Assembly: GCA_964541595.1 (NCBI GenBank)
Contig: CAZIRO010000065.1
Span: 1 to 13,558 of the forward strand
Direction of reading: 5' to 3'
Source: CAZIRO01 sp964541595
Lineage (GTDB): Bacteria; Acidobacteriota; HRBIN11
Length of the DNA: 13,558 nt
Part shown: piece after piece, positions 1 through 8,179 of the stretch
Position numbering within the stretch: position 1 is the first letter of the stretch
Layout of the letters: each line of letters opens with the position of its first letter
Position numbers and translations under genes: made by a program
The notes under the pieces: generated by a model
What the model was told of the DNA's origin: nothing
Database searches by the model: none
What the model saw: the letters and a program-made list of their open reading frames with translations, nothing else

Positions 1-1011
1 CCAGAACCGCACATTCAGTACGTATACCGTATCCGGGTCCTGGGGGTCGGCGAAGATGTGCATGTAGTACCAGGGACGTTGTAACAGATCGGCAAAGTCG
101 CTGACTTTTTTCCAGGTCTGCCCCCCGTCGTCCGACCGGTAGAGGCCCTTTTCTCTGGCTTCGATAATGGCCCACACGCGATCCGGCCGGGCGGGAGATA
201 CGGCGATACCGACCTTTCCCCAGATCCCTTCCGGCAGGCCGGGATTGTGCGTCAATTCGACCCAGGTATCTCCGCCGTCCGTGGATTTGAAGATGCCGCT
301 ACCGGGACCGCCGCTGACGAATCCCCAGGGATACCGCCGTGCCTGGTACAGTGCCGCGTACAGGATGCGCGGGTTGTTCGGGTCCATATCGAGGTCAATG
401 GCGCCGGTGTGCTCGTCGCGGTAGAGGATCTTTTCCCAGGTCTTGCCACCGTCTGTCGAACGGTACACGCCGCGTTCCGGATTCGGACCGAATGCATGCC
501 CCATGGCGGCGACGTACACGATATCCGGATTGCGGGGATGGATCACGATCCGGGCGATATGCCGCGTTTCCGCAAGTCCGATGTGTTGCCACGTTTTGCC
601 GCCGTCTGTGGATTTATATACACCATCCCCCGGCGACAGGTTACCGCGCCAGCAGGATTCACCCATGCCCACATAGATCACGTTCGGATCGGATTCCGCG
701 ACGGCGATGGCACCGACCGATCCCATTTTGAAGAATCCGTCCGAAATGTTCTTCCAGGTCAACCCACCGTTGGTGGTCTTCCATACGCCGCCCCCGGTGG
801 CACCGAAATAGAACGTCAGCGGATCGGTCGGGTGACCGGCAACGGCCACGACGCGTCCGCCGCGGTGGGGTCCGATCATCCGCCAGTGCAGGCCACGGAA
901 AAACGTGGCGAGCGGGGGCGATTCCCGGGACGCGGCCGTCCGAAGCACGGATAGCATCCCCAGCGTGAGCAGAACGATGCTCAATAGAGTCGTATGCCTC
1001 CGCCGCATCAT
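1..1011 (-). CDS. Secreted BNR/Asp-box (VPS10-sortilin-like) beta-propeller protein, C-terminally cut by window edge
   Basis: Found by translating the reverse strand; the frame is open from ATG 1011 to the window edge, giving 337 residues with no stop. A signal peptide is visible: MMRRRH followed by a hydrophobic stretch (about residues 8-22) and small residues near 26-28. Five Asp-box motifs follow at about residues 79-86 (TTNGGLTW), 134-141, 185-192, 243-250 and 293-300 (SxDGGxTW), spaced about 50-60 residues, the pattern of WD40/YVTN/BNR-like propeller proteins often annotated as VPS10-domain or glycosyl-hydrolase-like. No catalytic sialidase residues can be claimed. AGGGGAAGG abuts the ATG at 1011, so the second ATG at 1008 may be the better-spaced start. 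The protein probably acts outside the cytoplasm, in binding or as a propeller domain of an exported enzyme. Known family members are often about 1000 residues, so much of it lies beyond the window. Family call is firm; substrate is unknown. Confidence 0.9.
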   Translation of the reverse strand, partial: MMRRRHTTLLSIVLLTLGMLSVLRTAASRESPPLATFFRGLHWRMIGPHRGGRVVAVAGHPTDPLTFYFGATGGGVWKTTNGGLTWKNISDGFFKMGSVGAIAVAESDPNVIYVGMGESCWRGNLSPGDGVYKSTDGGKTWQHIGLAETRHIARIVIHPRNPDIVYVAAMGHAFGPNPERGVYRSTDGGKTWEKILYRDEHTGAIDLDMDPNNPRILYAALYQARRYPWGFVSGGPGSGIFKSTDGGDTWVELTHNPGLPEGIWGKVGIAVSPARPDRVWAIIEAREKGLYRSDDGGQTWKKVSDFADLLQRPWYYMHIFADPQDPDTVYVLNVRFW

Positions 1012-1054
1012 CCTTCCCCTCTTCAGCGGTTCGTTTCCCAAGTCAACGGTTCCT

Positions 1055-1197
1055 GGGCACAGCACGGTGTGCCCCTACAGGACCACGGGGTCCCCGTCCT
1101 TCCCACCGGGGTCCCGTACATGCACGGGGGGAAGCATTCGCCAGAGAACAGATCATCGACCACTGTTATCTTGTAGGGACACGGCACTGCCGTGCCC
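1055..1197. mobile_element. MITE/REP-like palindromic element with terminal inverted repeats
   Basis: The gap between the M14 peptidase stop and the BNR start is filled with palindromes. The left end (1055-1080, GGGCACAGCACGGTGTGCCC then CTACAG) and the reverse complement of the right end (1172-1197, GGGCACGGCAGTGCCGTGTC then CCTACA) match along about 26 bases with few differences. Each end is also a hairpin by itself: 1055-1061 with 1068-1074, and 1180-1185 with 1189-1194. Inside lie further palindromes, such as 1085-1090/1092-1097 (ACGGGG-T-CCCCGT) and CCCGT/ACGGG around 1112-1127. No ORF of interest lies within. Similar GTAGGGG-CACGG ends are, from memory, common as dispersed repeats in environmental genomes. 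In transcripts it would fold strongly and could act as a terminator or mRNA stabiliser. No clear target-site duplication was identified. Confidence 0.6.
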
Positions 1198-1229
1198 GGA
1201 CCCCCACCCCTGCATGTCACTTTGCATCA

Positions 1230-4150
1230 CTATTTTCCATCACCGTTTTCCGAACGCGGGGGCCAGCCGAGGTCCAGCCGATTATGATAGACCATCACGT
1301 TGAACAGCATGGCGAAATGTCCCCATGTCTGATGGCGCCATACCGGATTCGGAACGAAAAAGACAACATGACCGTTGCCCACGGGCGCGTCGATCACCGC
1401 CGGTTTCCCGGCGAGTTCCTTACCGCCTTTGAGCAATCCGCTGACGAGCAGTTGTTTTTCATCTCGCACGAACTGCAGAACCACCCTCGGACGTTCGGTG
1501 ATCGGCGGAACGTATCCCTGTCGCAGCATACGGATCCAGGCGTCCGGACTCTCGAACCCGCGCTGCCATGGCGGCAGTTTCGGTGGTTTCGGTGGCGGTG
1601 CAAACGGTCGACCCTGCGGCACGTCGGGTTCATCCGGGCGTCCCCGGCCGCTCGGTTTGCGCGGTCGATCCCGAAACCGTTCGTACCATGCGGGTCCGGC
1701 CGTCAATCCCGTGGTCAGCAACGGCGTATCAAATCCCAGATACACGGCCACTGTCCTGTCATAACCGAACACGATCGGGCTGCGGGGTTCGACGACTTCG
1801 GCTTTTACGATGGTGCCCTGAATGCGCAATTGACGTTTCCGCGCCTCATGGACCCAGCGCGTGATCCGGTAATGAATGGGGAACCGTGCGGACGATCCGA
1901 TGACGACAACCACACCGCCGTCGGCGAGGAACGCGCGGATGCGTTCCAGTCCCGTGAACCCCATCCCCGGACGAATGTCATCCGTGGCGTCGATATGACC
2001 GAGGTGGGGCGTCAATGACGTCGTCTGCCAGGGCACGGGTGCAGTGGCGTAAATGCCCTCCACGAGGTCTTCTGGATCGCCGATGTCCGGCGCGAAGAGC
2101 AGGATGTCCCAGCGGTCTTTCAGGCGGTCGATCTGCGGGATCGTCTGCACCGAGATGTAATCATACGGTACGTCAAGTTGATCAAACGCCAGTCGATACC
2201 ATCCCTCTGTCTGGGTATCCGTCCAGGAATGCACGATGGCGATACGCGGCGCACGCACCGGGAACGTCGGCACGTCGGGACGTTTTCGCACACGCAGCGC
2301 ATCGACCCCGAGTTCGCGCAGCACCTCGGCCACGCGGTCCACGTCTGCGGAGTCCGGTGTGATCACGAGGGTACCGGCTGGCAGGGTCGCCTTCCCGGTA
2401 TTCCACGCTTCGGCAAGCGCTGCCATGGGAATATCCGACAGGCGAAACACGAGGAGACCGAACGTGTACTCTCCGGTCGGCCGTACGAGGAAAACATTGC
2501 CCTTTCCGGATAACCGCGCCGGGGGCGTCACGGGGGTGTCCACCGGATCCATCGGTGCGTCCAGAATCGTCCGATCAGTCACGCGCACCGTACGGACGTT
2601 AAACAATGCGCCGAGTGTCCAGCCGGTATCGTCGTACGGACGGGGATCGTCCGGGTTGTAGTACTGCACGTCCAGCAGCATGTCCGCCAGTCGACTGTAC
2701 GGCTGATCCATCCGGATAACGAAACTGCCTGCCGGGAATTTTTCATTTTTTGTCTCCACGGCCTTCCGCAGTCGGTGCACCTCGATGGCGTGTTCCTGCA
2801 AGAGCCGAATCAGCCGCGCCTGCTGGACGGGCCGCGGATCGTCAGCGGGCAGGACGTATGCCGCCGGTCCCTCATTGTTCGGTTTTGCGACGGACCGTTT
2901 CGCTTTCACGTAGTAATTGCGCAGATACTCCCTGGCGTGCAGTGCGAAGTTGTACAGTGCATACAGCACACCGCTCTGCTGCAGGTTGATGTTGTTGCGC
3001 AGGGACCAGCGGACTTTCGGTAGCGCCGGATTCATACGGTACCATTCCCGTGTGGCGCCCCAGAACACCTGGCGTTCCATGGTCTCCGGAACCATGTTNN
3101 NNNNNNNNTTTCATAAAACCGTCCAAGACCGTTGCGTGCCATCGCGATGAAGATCACGTAATTCGGTGCCCAGCCGTCCCAGAATCCGTGCGTCCACACA
3201 CCGGGCACACCCTCCCGTGTGAGTTGTTCGACCTCATACCACGCCATGGTGCGCCATTCGTTGACCACGACCGGATCCAGCCAGGCGTTGAACGGTCCCG
3301 TTCCGCCCATGATGTACAGGAAGGGTACCGATTCGTGCAGGTCGTGCATGACCTGCGGCCGCCATTTCAGGAATGTCCGTAACAGGTGCCGGGTCAATCG
3401 GAGTCCGAGACCGATATGGTCCCGATTGTTGTCATGCGCAACATAGTGTCCCCAGTAGATGAGCGGCGGTGCGGGTTTACCGGGATTCGCCTGTCGGTAC
3501 CGGACGATATCCACAAGACGGTCCCGGCCGTCGACTTCCTGCACGGGCGTAATGAACACGATGATATTGTTGCGGATGGTCTCGATCCGGGGATCGTCCG
3601 AAACGGCCAACCGGTAGGCGAGTTCCATGAGCATCTCCGGGCTGCCCGTTTCGGGAGAATGCAGTCCCCCGAGCAGCCAGTAGATGGGTTTCCCCTCGGC
3701 GATCAGTCGGTTCACTTCCGCCTCGGAAAGCCCGCGGGGGTCAGAGAGTCGCTGCGTGATCTGACGGTACTTCTCCAGTTGGGCGATCGTGTCTTCATCG
3801 GCGATGATGGCCAGGATCATGTCCCGGCCCTCGTCGGACACGCCGATCGTGCGAACCTCCACGCGCGGAGACGATGCTGCGAGTGCGCGGAAGTAGCGGT
3901 GAATGTCTTCCGTATAACTCAGGTGGCCTTCCTCGCCCGGAACGTATCCGAGGACTTCCAGAGGGGAGGGCACCGTGTCGCTCTTCGGAAGCGTCCGCAC
4001 CCAGTCCGTGAGGAAGTACGGTGCCGTCGTGGCCGCACGGATACGCCGAACGTAGTCCGTATGTTCGGCGGCATGCGTTCGAATGCCGCCGACCAGTAAA
4101 ATGCCGAACAGTAGAATACCGATCAGTCCATACCCTATCGTGCGACGCAT
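1230..4150 (-). CDS. M14-family zinc carboxypeptidase, about 970 aa, interrupted by an N gap
   Basis: Two reading frames on either side of the Ns (4150-3109 and 3098-1230) are the halves of one gene. The N-terminal half begins MRRTIGYG with a hydrophobic segment at residues 5-22 (signal peptide or anchor). AGGAGG at 4157-4162 sits 6 nt before the ATG. M14 zinc and substrate residues are recognisable: GGLHSPETG (His164, Glu167), HDNNRD (Asn242-Arg243) and HDLHES (His269 or His272). The half ends in GRFYE at the gap; in relatives this continues as TFGN, the segment carrying the catalytic Glu. The C-terminal half continues with family-typical NNINLQQS, KRSVAKPNNEGPA and DDPRP, then a Rossmann/GATase-like region (about IAIVHSWTDTQTEGWYRLAF) and a proline-rich linker. 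It probably hydrolyses peptides outside the cytoplasm. The frame change across the Ns reflects the placeholder gap length and not necessarily a real frameshift, although the latter cannot be excluded. Confidence 0.88.
3099..3108. other. Assembly gap (10 N)
   Basis: Ten consecutive Ns lie inside the M14 peptidase gene. The reverse-strand frames on the two sides differ. Relatives read FYE-TFG-N at this point. One base of the Thr codon is present before the gap and the Asn codon follows it, so 8 missing bases would restore the family sequence and the frame. The number of Ns is therefore probably an arbitrary scaffold filler. Confidence 0.95.
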
Positions 4151-4333
4151 CGTCGGCCTCCTGAAGAGGATACACGGTTCGGATGGTCATGCTGCCAGCA
4201 TTGGATCAACGGGATCCACAGGGGGAAGGTTCCGAAGGGTAAAACCGGAGGTGCGGAAAAGGATCCCCCCGGCGTATATGATGATTGATGGACCGCTCCC
4301 GACGGATACCGCGGGATGTACGTTGCAACAGAC

Positions 4334-4750
4334 TCACGCGGTTTCCGTCGGCCAGAACGTCAGCCAGGCAAGTTGACTCATGATCCGTTCCAGATGCTGT
4401 ACGAGTGCTCGCACGTCGCGCCAGGTGTGCAGATGTGCACGGGCCGCCTCGAACAGGTCCCGGAGTGCCGGAGAATGCTGAACCTCCGGAATGGTCATCA
4501 GCGCATGCAATGCGTCCGGACTGATGGGATCGTTCAGTCGCACATGGGGTGGCCCGTACTGTTCGACGATCGCGTGGATACGGCGTGTGAGGATCCCCTG
4601 CACGACGTCCGGCCCCGTGCCCTCATCCCGCAAGCGGTACGCCATCCCGAGCGAGTACTGCCCATTCAGGTGAGGACGCAGACGGCCGTCTGCGTCCCAC
4701 CAGCCGTGTTGTAAGTATTCCTGCGGTGGTGTCCATAGGGTATGCGCCAT
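4334..4750 (-). CDS. Uncharacterised 138-aa protein paired with the C39-like protein
   Basis: I do not recognise the family. The protein starts MAHTLWTPPQEYLQHGWWDA and looks soluble: it has no signal peptide or membrane segment, and apparently amphipathic helices fill most of residues 40-130. It is rich in His, Arg, Leu and Trp and contains no Cys. The start is supported by AGGAAA six bases upstream of ATG 4750. It begins 13 bp after the stop of the C39-like gene in the same orientation, so co-transcription and possible translational coupling are likely. Nothing similar stands downstream; the next gene begins about 180 bp later. By position and size it could be an immunity protein, chaperone or adaptor for the upstream protein, but that rests on context only. 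Its reality as a gene is supported by start signal, spacing and protein-like composition. Confidence 0.7.
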   Translation of the reverse strand: MAHTLWTPPQEYLQHGWWDADGRLRPHLNGQYSLGMAYRLRDEGTGPDVVQGILTRRIHAIVEQYGPPHVRLNDPISPDALHALMTIPEVQHSPALRDLFEAARAHLHTWRDVRALVQHLERIMSQLAWLTFWPTETA

Positions 4751-4763
4751 GATCGGTTTCCTG

Positions 4764-6227
4764 TCAGATCATGTAATCCAGCATGCGTCCGTAAGTTTTC
4801 TTTCCGATCTGAAACGTGCCCTGAATGAGATCCTGCGCGGATACCCATTGTGTCTGTCCGGTCGCCGGATCCGTGATCAAGAACTCGCGCTGGTCCCCTG
4901 TACCTCGAACGTCCGTAATCAGTAATTCGTGGTCTATCGGGTTGTTGGGAACATCGACTCCGATGGGTACATCCAGGCCGTTGCGTAATTGATGTTCAAT
5001 CTTGTCCAAAGCCCGCTGCCGCGCCTGTTGCGTGTTGGTTACCCTGTGAAGTCGATAAACGTGCTGTGTATACCCTGTGACCAGACCGCCGTGTTGGCCC
5101 GTAAACAGTGTGGTGAGGTCTGCGCCACTTGCCCGTCGAAATAGCCGACGGATTTGGGATATGGAAAGTCCACGTTGACTTACATCGACGCCAACTTCTC
5201 GACCAAGGATTTGCTGTTCCGCGGTCAAATACGCCGGGTGCCGGTTCACCCACAATGCATAGACGGGATCGGCCTCCGCACGTACCATCTGTGCAACCGT
5301 AGGGACACATGCGTTGGTGAATTGCTGTCGTATGGCTTCCGGAATCTGATCTGTGTCGACGTCAATACCCGTCGTTCGCTGAATTAATGCGTTGCGCTCC
5401 ATCCCTCGAATGGTATCGGCAAATGCATGCAACTGGCGAAGTGTCGGACTGAGACGATAGGGAGGCTCGGGTGAACCTGTACGGTAAGGAGAACTCGAGG
5501 AGGATAACGCCAGTGCGTCCAGCCCCTGTGGATTGGACAGGGCATGGGCCCTTGCAGCAACGGCTTTCAGGATCAGCATCTGCTCCACCGGCTGACGTGC
5601 CTGACTCAGCAACTGACGAATGTCCTGGTGGAACCGTTCAGGCATTTGTTGCATTGTACGGGCGGCCTGCAGGGCCTGACGGTAGTTCAGAACCCCTTCC
5701 TGTCCCTGAGGACTTCCAGGCAGACGGGGTTCCGCCACACCACGTGTGAGGGTGTGAATCAATGCATTGTCCAGTCGCGGCGGTCGGTGGGGTGAGTTCT
5801 GTTGCAGTTGACGCAATTCGACATACGTGCGTAAGGCCCGGTCGGCATTCGGAGTGTTCAACACATGATTCTGCAGAAAATCAATTTCCCGTTGCAGTTC
5901 CGCACCGTGCAGGTGGTTCAGGACTTCCATGAGTCGTTCACGTTCTTCCGGAGACAACGTTCTGCCCAGCTCCTGTAGACGTTGCTCGATCGCCCGCATG
6001 AGTTCTTCCCGGGCGGTGCGATCGTTGCGGGTGGATCGGCGTGTGAACGCACGTCGAATGCGCGGGTCCTGCGGCGCACGTACGATCTGATCCCGCTGGG
6101 GAACCGACGCGGGGCCGGACGGTGCCGTTGAAGGGGTGGATGCATCGGCGTGCTCGGTCGCCTCAGTGGCCCCCGTATGCGGCGGTGTCGGCGGTGGCAC
6201 GGGTCCTTTGATTTTGGGATCCCCCAT
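4764..6227 (-). CDS. Proline-rich protein with C-terminal C39-like (papain-fold) cysteine peptidase domain
   Basis: This is a 487-residue protein when started at ATG 6227, chosen because GGAGG stands five bases upstream (6233-6237 on the plus strand reads CCTCC). Residues 1-50 are Pro/Ala/Thr-rich and probably disordered; 70-145 and 180-235 look helical and Gln/Arg-rich; 240-262 is a Ser/Pro linker. The C-terminal 190 residues carry what looks like a C39-like triad: Cys307 in NACVPT, with an oxyanion-type Gln301/302 just before it, His433 in IDHELLITDV, and Asp453 in FLITDPATGQTQWVS. Cys307 is the only cysteine in the chain. No signal peptide or ABC transporter is attached, so it is not a classical bacteriocin exporter. 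The base composition seems somewhat more AT-rich than its neighbours. The role could be a protease effector or toxin, or an intracellular processing enzyme. The frame stays open further upstream to 6662, overlapping pgeF, but that extension looks non-coding. Confidence 0.75.
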   Translation of the reverse strand: MGDPKIKGPVPPPTPPHTGATEATEHADASTPSTAPSGPASVPQRDQIVRAPQDPRIRRAFTRRSTRNDRTAREELMRAIEQRLQELGRTLSPEERERLMEVLNHLHGAELQREIDFLQNHVLNTPNADRALRTYVELRQLQQNSPHRPPRLDNALIHTLTRGVAEPRLPGSPQGQEGVLNYRQALQAARTMQQMPERFHQDIRQLLSQARQPVEQMLILKAVAARAHALSNPQGLDALALSSSSSPYRTGSPEPPYRLSPTLRQLHAFADTIRGMERNALIQRTTGIDVDTDQIPEAIRQQFTNACVPTVAQMVRAEADPVYALWVNRHPAYLTAEQQILGREVGVDVSQRGLSISQIRRLFRRASGADLTTLFTGQHGGLVTGYTQHVYRLHRVTNTQQARQRALDKIEHQLRNGLDVPIGVDVPNNPIDHELLITDVRGTGDQREFLITDPATGQTQWVSAQDLIQGTFQIGKKTYGRMLDYMI

Positions 6228-6537
6228 CGTATCCTCCATCAAAGACCGTGTGGCCGGAAGCGTTCGGAAATGCAACCCGCGTTCCCGAAGGTTCTCCATG
6301 GATATTGTCGTAAGAGAGGAACGGGTGTTGCGTCCGTGGGGTGACACCGACCGCTCCACCCGACCATTGTTCGTTTTGTTCAAACACTTCAGATCACTGC
6401 GACGGATCAGATCTCGTGTAGAATGGATGATGACTTCAGGAGACATGGAAGGAATCGGTACCGTAATCAGTACGGCAGTTGCCAATCTGCTGGTGGCCAT
6501 GACTGAACGCAGATTGAAATCATGATGCATTGCGCAT
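6228..6537. other. Non-coding stretch between pgeF and the C39-like gene
   Basis: These 310 bases lie between the pgeF stop and the chosen start of the C39-like gene. No convincing promoter was seen on either strand. The minus frame of the C39-like gene remains open throughout, so an N-terminal extension (for example from the ATG near 6500) cannot be excluded, but the codons read there do not resemble a conserved protein and lack a good ribosome-binding site. A hairpin is listed separately. Confidence 0.5.
6483..6516 (-). other. 8-bp perfect inverted repeat just behind pgeF
   Basis: CAATCTGC at 6483-6490 pairs perfectly with GCAGATTG at 6509-6516 across an 18-base loop, starting 22 bases after the pgeF stop in the direction of transcription. 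No run of T follows on the transcribed strand, so it is not a canonical intrinsic terminator. It may be an RNA structure closing the envelope gene run, or chance. Confidence 0.3.
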
Positions 6538-7344
6538 TTATGCGACGGGCGGACTGCGCAGCCCGATAAACGCGAGCATACGCTGCGTGTCTCCCCGCCG
6601 GTGGGAAAAGAACCACTGCGGGTTACAGTACGTGCACAGGCGAATGGGGTGAATATGCACACGGCGAATGCCCATCATCCGGGCCTGCAGGATATTCAAT
6701 CCGAAGAGATCGAAAAACCATGTGGCCCCGCGCTGTTCGAGCACGTATGGCGCCCACTCCGGATACGCGCGCGTGACTGTTTCGATAACGTCAATACCGA
6801 CGGCATAACAACATTTCAAAATGGCCGGTCCCAGGACGATTTCCGTACGCGTCAGGCTACTGCCGTGTGCTTCGAGTACCTGCAGCGCTTCCAGCAGGAT
6901 ACCCCGGACTGTCCCACGCCAGCCCGCATGGACGATCCCGACGGCCGGCAGTTCCGGATCGTAGATCCAGATGGGGACACAGTCGGCAACGGTGATCACG
7001 AGCAGTACCTCCGACCGGTCGGTCCACATGCCGTCCGCTTCCGGTCGCTGCGGAACGTGAACGGGTGGATTCCACAGCACTGTTGCACCGTGTACCTGAC
7101 GGGTTGCGGCGACACCCCAGTCTTCGATGTCCAGCTGGACCAGCAATTCGTGCAGCCGCTGTTCAAATGCGAGCCGGGACCGCCGTGCAAAGTCCGGTGC
7201 ACGATCTTCCGGCCGGTCCGGGTGTTTATCCCAGCCGGCGGGGCGTCCGCGCGTGATCAGTCCGTGCAGGCACCGGGTATCCGACCATCCGGTATACGAC
7301 AGTACCTGCCAGCCGTTGTGTAGCCGTACGAAACGGTATCCCAT
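6538..7344 (-). CDS. pgeF: Peptidoglycan editing factor PgeF (YfiH/laccase-domain, DUF152)
   Basis: The 268-residue protein shows the PgeF/YfiH signature motifs in order: RQVHG (82-86), EADGM (102-106), VADCVPI (119-125), GIVHAGWRGT (136-145), LGPAILKCCYAVG (171-183), LCTYCNPQWFFSHRRG (236-251) and a final RMLAFIGLR. His85, Cys122 and His139 match the metal-binding trio of the family. In Escherichia coli PgeF keeps L-Ser out of the first position of peptidoglycan stem peptides; other members act as purine nucleoside phosphorylase/deaminase-like enzymes. It is a little longer than the usual 240-250 residues because of an extended N-terminus and loop. AAGGGG lies five bases before ATG 7344. It is the last gene of the closely spaced envelope run, 28 bp after the unknown membrane protein. 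Confidence 0.95.
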   Translation of the reverse strand: MGYRFVRLHNGWQVLSYTGWSDTRCLHGLITRGRPAGWDKHPDRPEDRAPDFARRSRLAFEQRLHELLVQLDIEDWGVAATRQVHGATVLWNPPVHVPQRPEADGMWTDRSEVLLVITVADCVPIWIYDPELPAVGIVHAGWRGTVRGILLEALQVLEAHGSSLTRTEIVLGPAILKCCYAVGIDVIETVTRAYPEWAPYVLEQRGATWFFDLFGLNILQARMMGIRRVHIHPIRLCTYCNPQWFFSHRRGDTQRMLAFIGLRSPPVA

Positions 7345-7372
7345 GGGATCCCCTTCCGGAATCTGCCGAAAT

Positions 7373-8149
7373 TCAAAACCCGATCCGGAACTCGATCGTG
7401 CGGTCCGTGATATGAACAGTTCCGACGATCGGGACGTTGGATCGCGTGTCTCTTTGATCCGGCATGATACGTGGTGCCACGCGACGGATCCACCGGGTCA
7501 GCGGCAGGCGATCGGGTATCCACCATACGGTGAGATCGCTGTCCGCGAGCGTCTGCGGACGGGTGGGAACGACGGTCCGCATCAGGGGCCGAAAGGTGGA
7601 CCACTGTACCGGTGGCCCTGCAGATAGCACAAGTACCGTCTGGCAAAAACTCCCATGCACGGGCACCGCAAACGCGGGCATTCGCAGAACGAACGCGGTT
7701 CGACATCCGCGCGGTGGAGATACGGTTCGGAGCGTCCACCCGCGGGGCAGGACGCGATGCAGCACCGGCAGACCCTTTTCCAGCACCGGCATGGGTTGCG
7801 TCCATACGGTCCAATCCATACGGTCTCCCGCCCGCCGGCCGATCCACCATCCGTCACGGCCCAGGAGTTGCATCAACTGCGGAACATACCAGGGTAGATG
7901 CGTGATCGTAACGCCCATCCGTTCGGCCAACCGCGGGAGCACACGCCACAGTTTCGGTGTATTGCGGAACCTGCCGACGATCAGGAGATCCGGATGGGTC
8001 TGGAACGCCCGTTTGATGGAGAGAGGAACATCCGGTGCATTCAGCCGGGCCGTACGCGGCCAGCGCATGAAATAGACACCCACAATGACAGCGCCCAGTA
8101 CTCCGACGATCGCCGTGAACCAAATCCATTTGTGCACCGCAAAGGCCAT
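7373..8149 (-). CDS. Uncharacterised membrane-anchored protein, 258 aa
   Basis: I do not recognise the family. The sequence starts MAFAVHKW and has one hydrophobic segment at about residues 8-28, followed by RWPRTAR. The positively charged residues after the segment and few before it make the orientation ambiguous; an N-in anchor or an uncleaved signal are both possible. The remaining 230 residues form a soluble-looking, Arg/Pro/Trp-rich domain with strands. PDLLIVGRFRNTPKLWRVL near residue 53 vaguely resembles the repeat start of DUF3352-type proteins, which is a weak impression. Two cysteines (near 148 and 168) could matter if it faces the periplasm. The ribosome-binding site is weak (AGAAG-like). 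It sits 30 bp after the UDP-glucuronate decarboxylase and 28 bp before pgeF in the same direction, suggesting an envelope-related role in the same operon. Confidence 0.7.
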   Translation of the reverse strand: MAFAVHKWIWFTAIVGVLGAVIVGVYFMRWPRTARLNAPDVPLSIKRAFQTHPDLLIVGRFRNTPKLWRVLPRLAERMGVTITHLPWYVPQLMQLLGRDGWWIGRRAGDRMDWTVWTQPMPVLEKGLPVLHRVLPRGWTLRTVSPPRGCRTAFVLRMPAFAVPVHGSFCQTVLVLSAGPPVQWSTFRPLMRTVVPTRPQTLADSDLTVWWIPDRLPLTRWIRRVAPRIMPDQRDTRSNVPIVGTVHITDRTIEFRIGF

Positions 8150-8179
8150 CCGTTTACTTCTGACTTCCGGCGTCCGGCT

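Noticed and set aside
247..954. A 235-codon plus-strand open frame at the left edge
   Set aside because: It lies antisense to the BNR protein, whose five Asp boxes are unmistakable; the plus translation is low-complexity and unlike a protein.
4151..4333. Possible small gene or promoter between the 138-residue gene and the M14 peptidase
   Set aside because: No ORF with a ribosome-binding site and no convincing -35/-10 pair; only a short TGCTG-C-CAGCA palindrome near 4190-4200 was seen.
6228..6662. Treating the C39-like protein as 632 residues
   Set aside because: The extension overlaps pgeF, lacks a ribosome-binding site, and reads as unstructured sequence, whereas ATG 6227 has GGAGG at good spacing.
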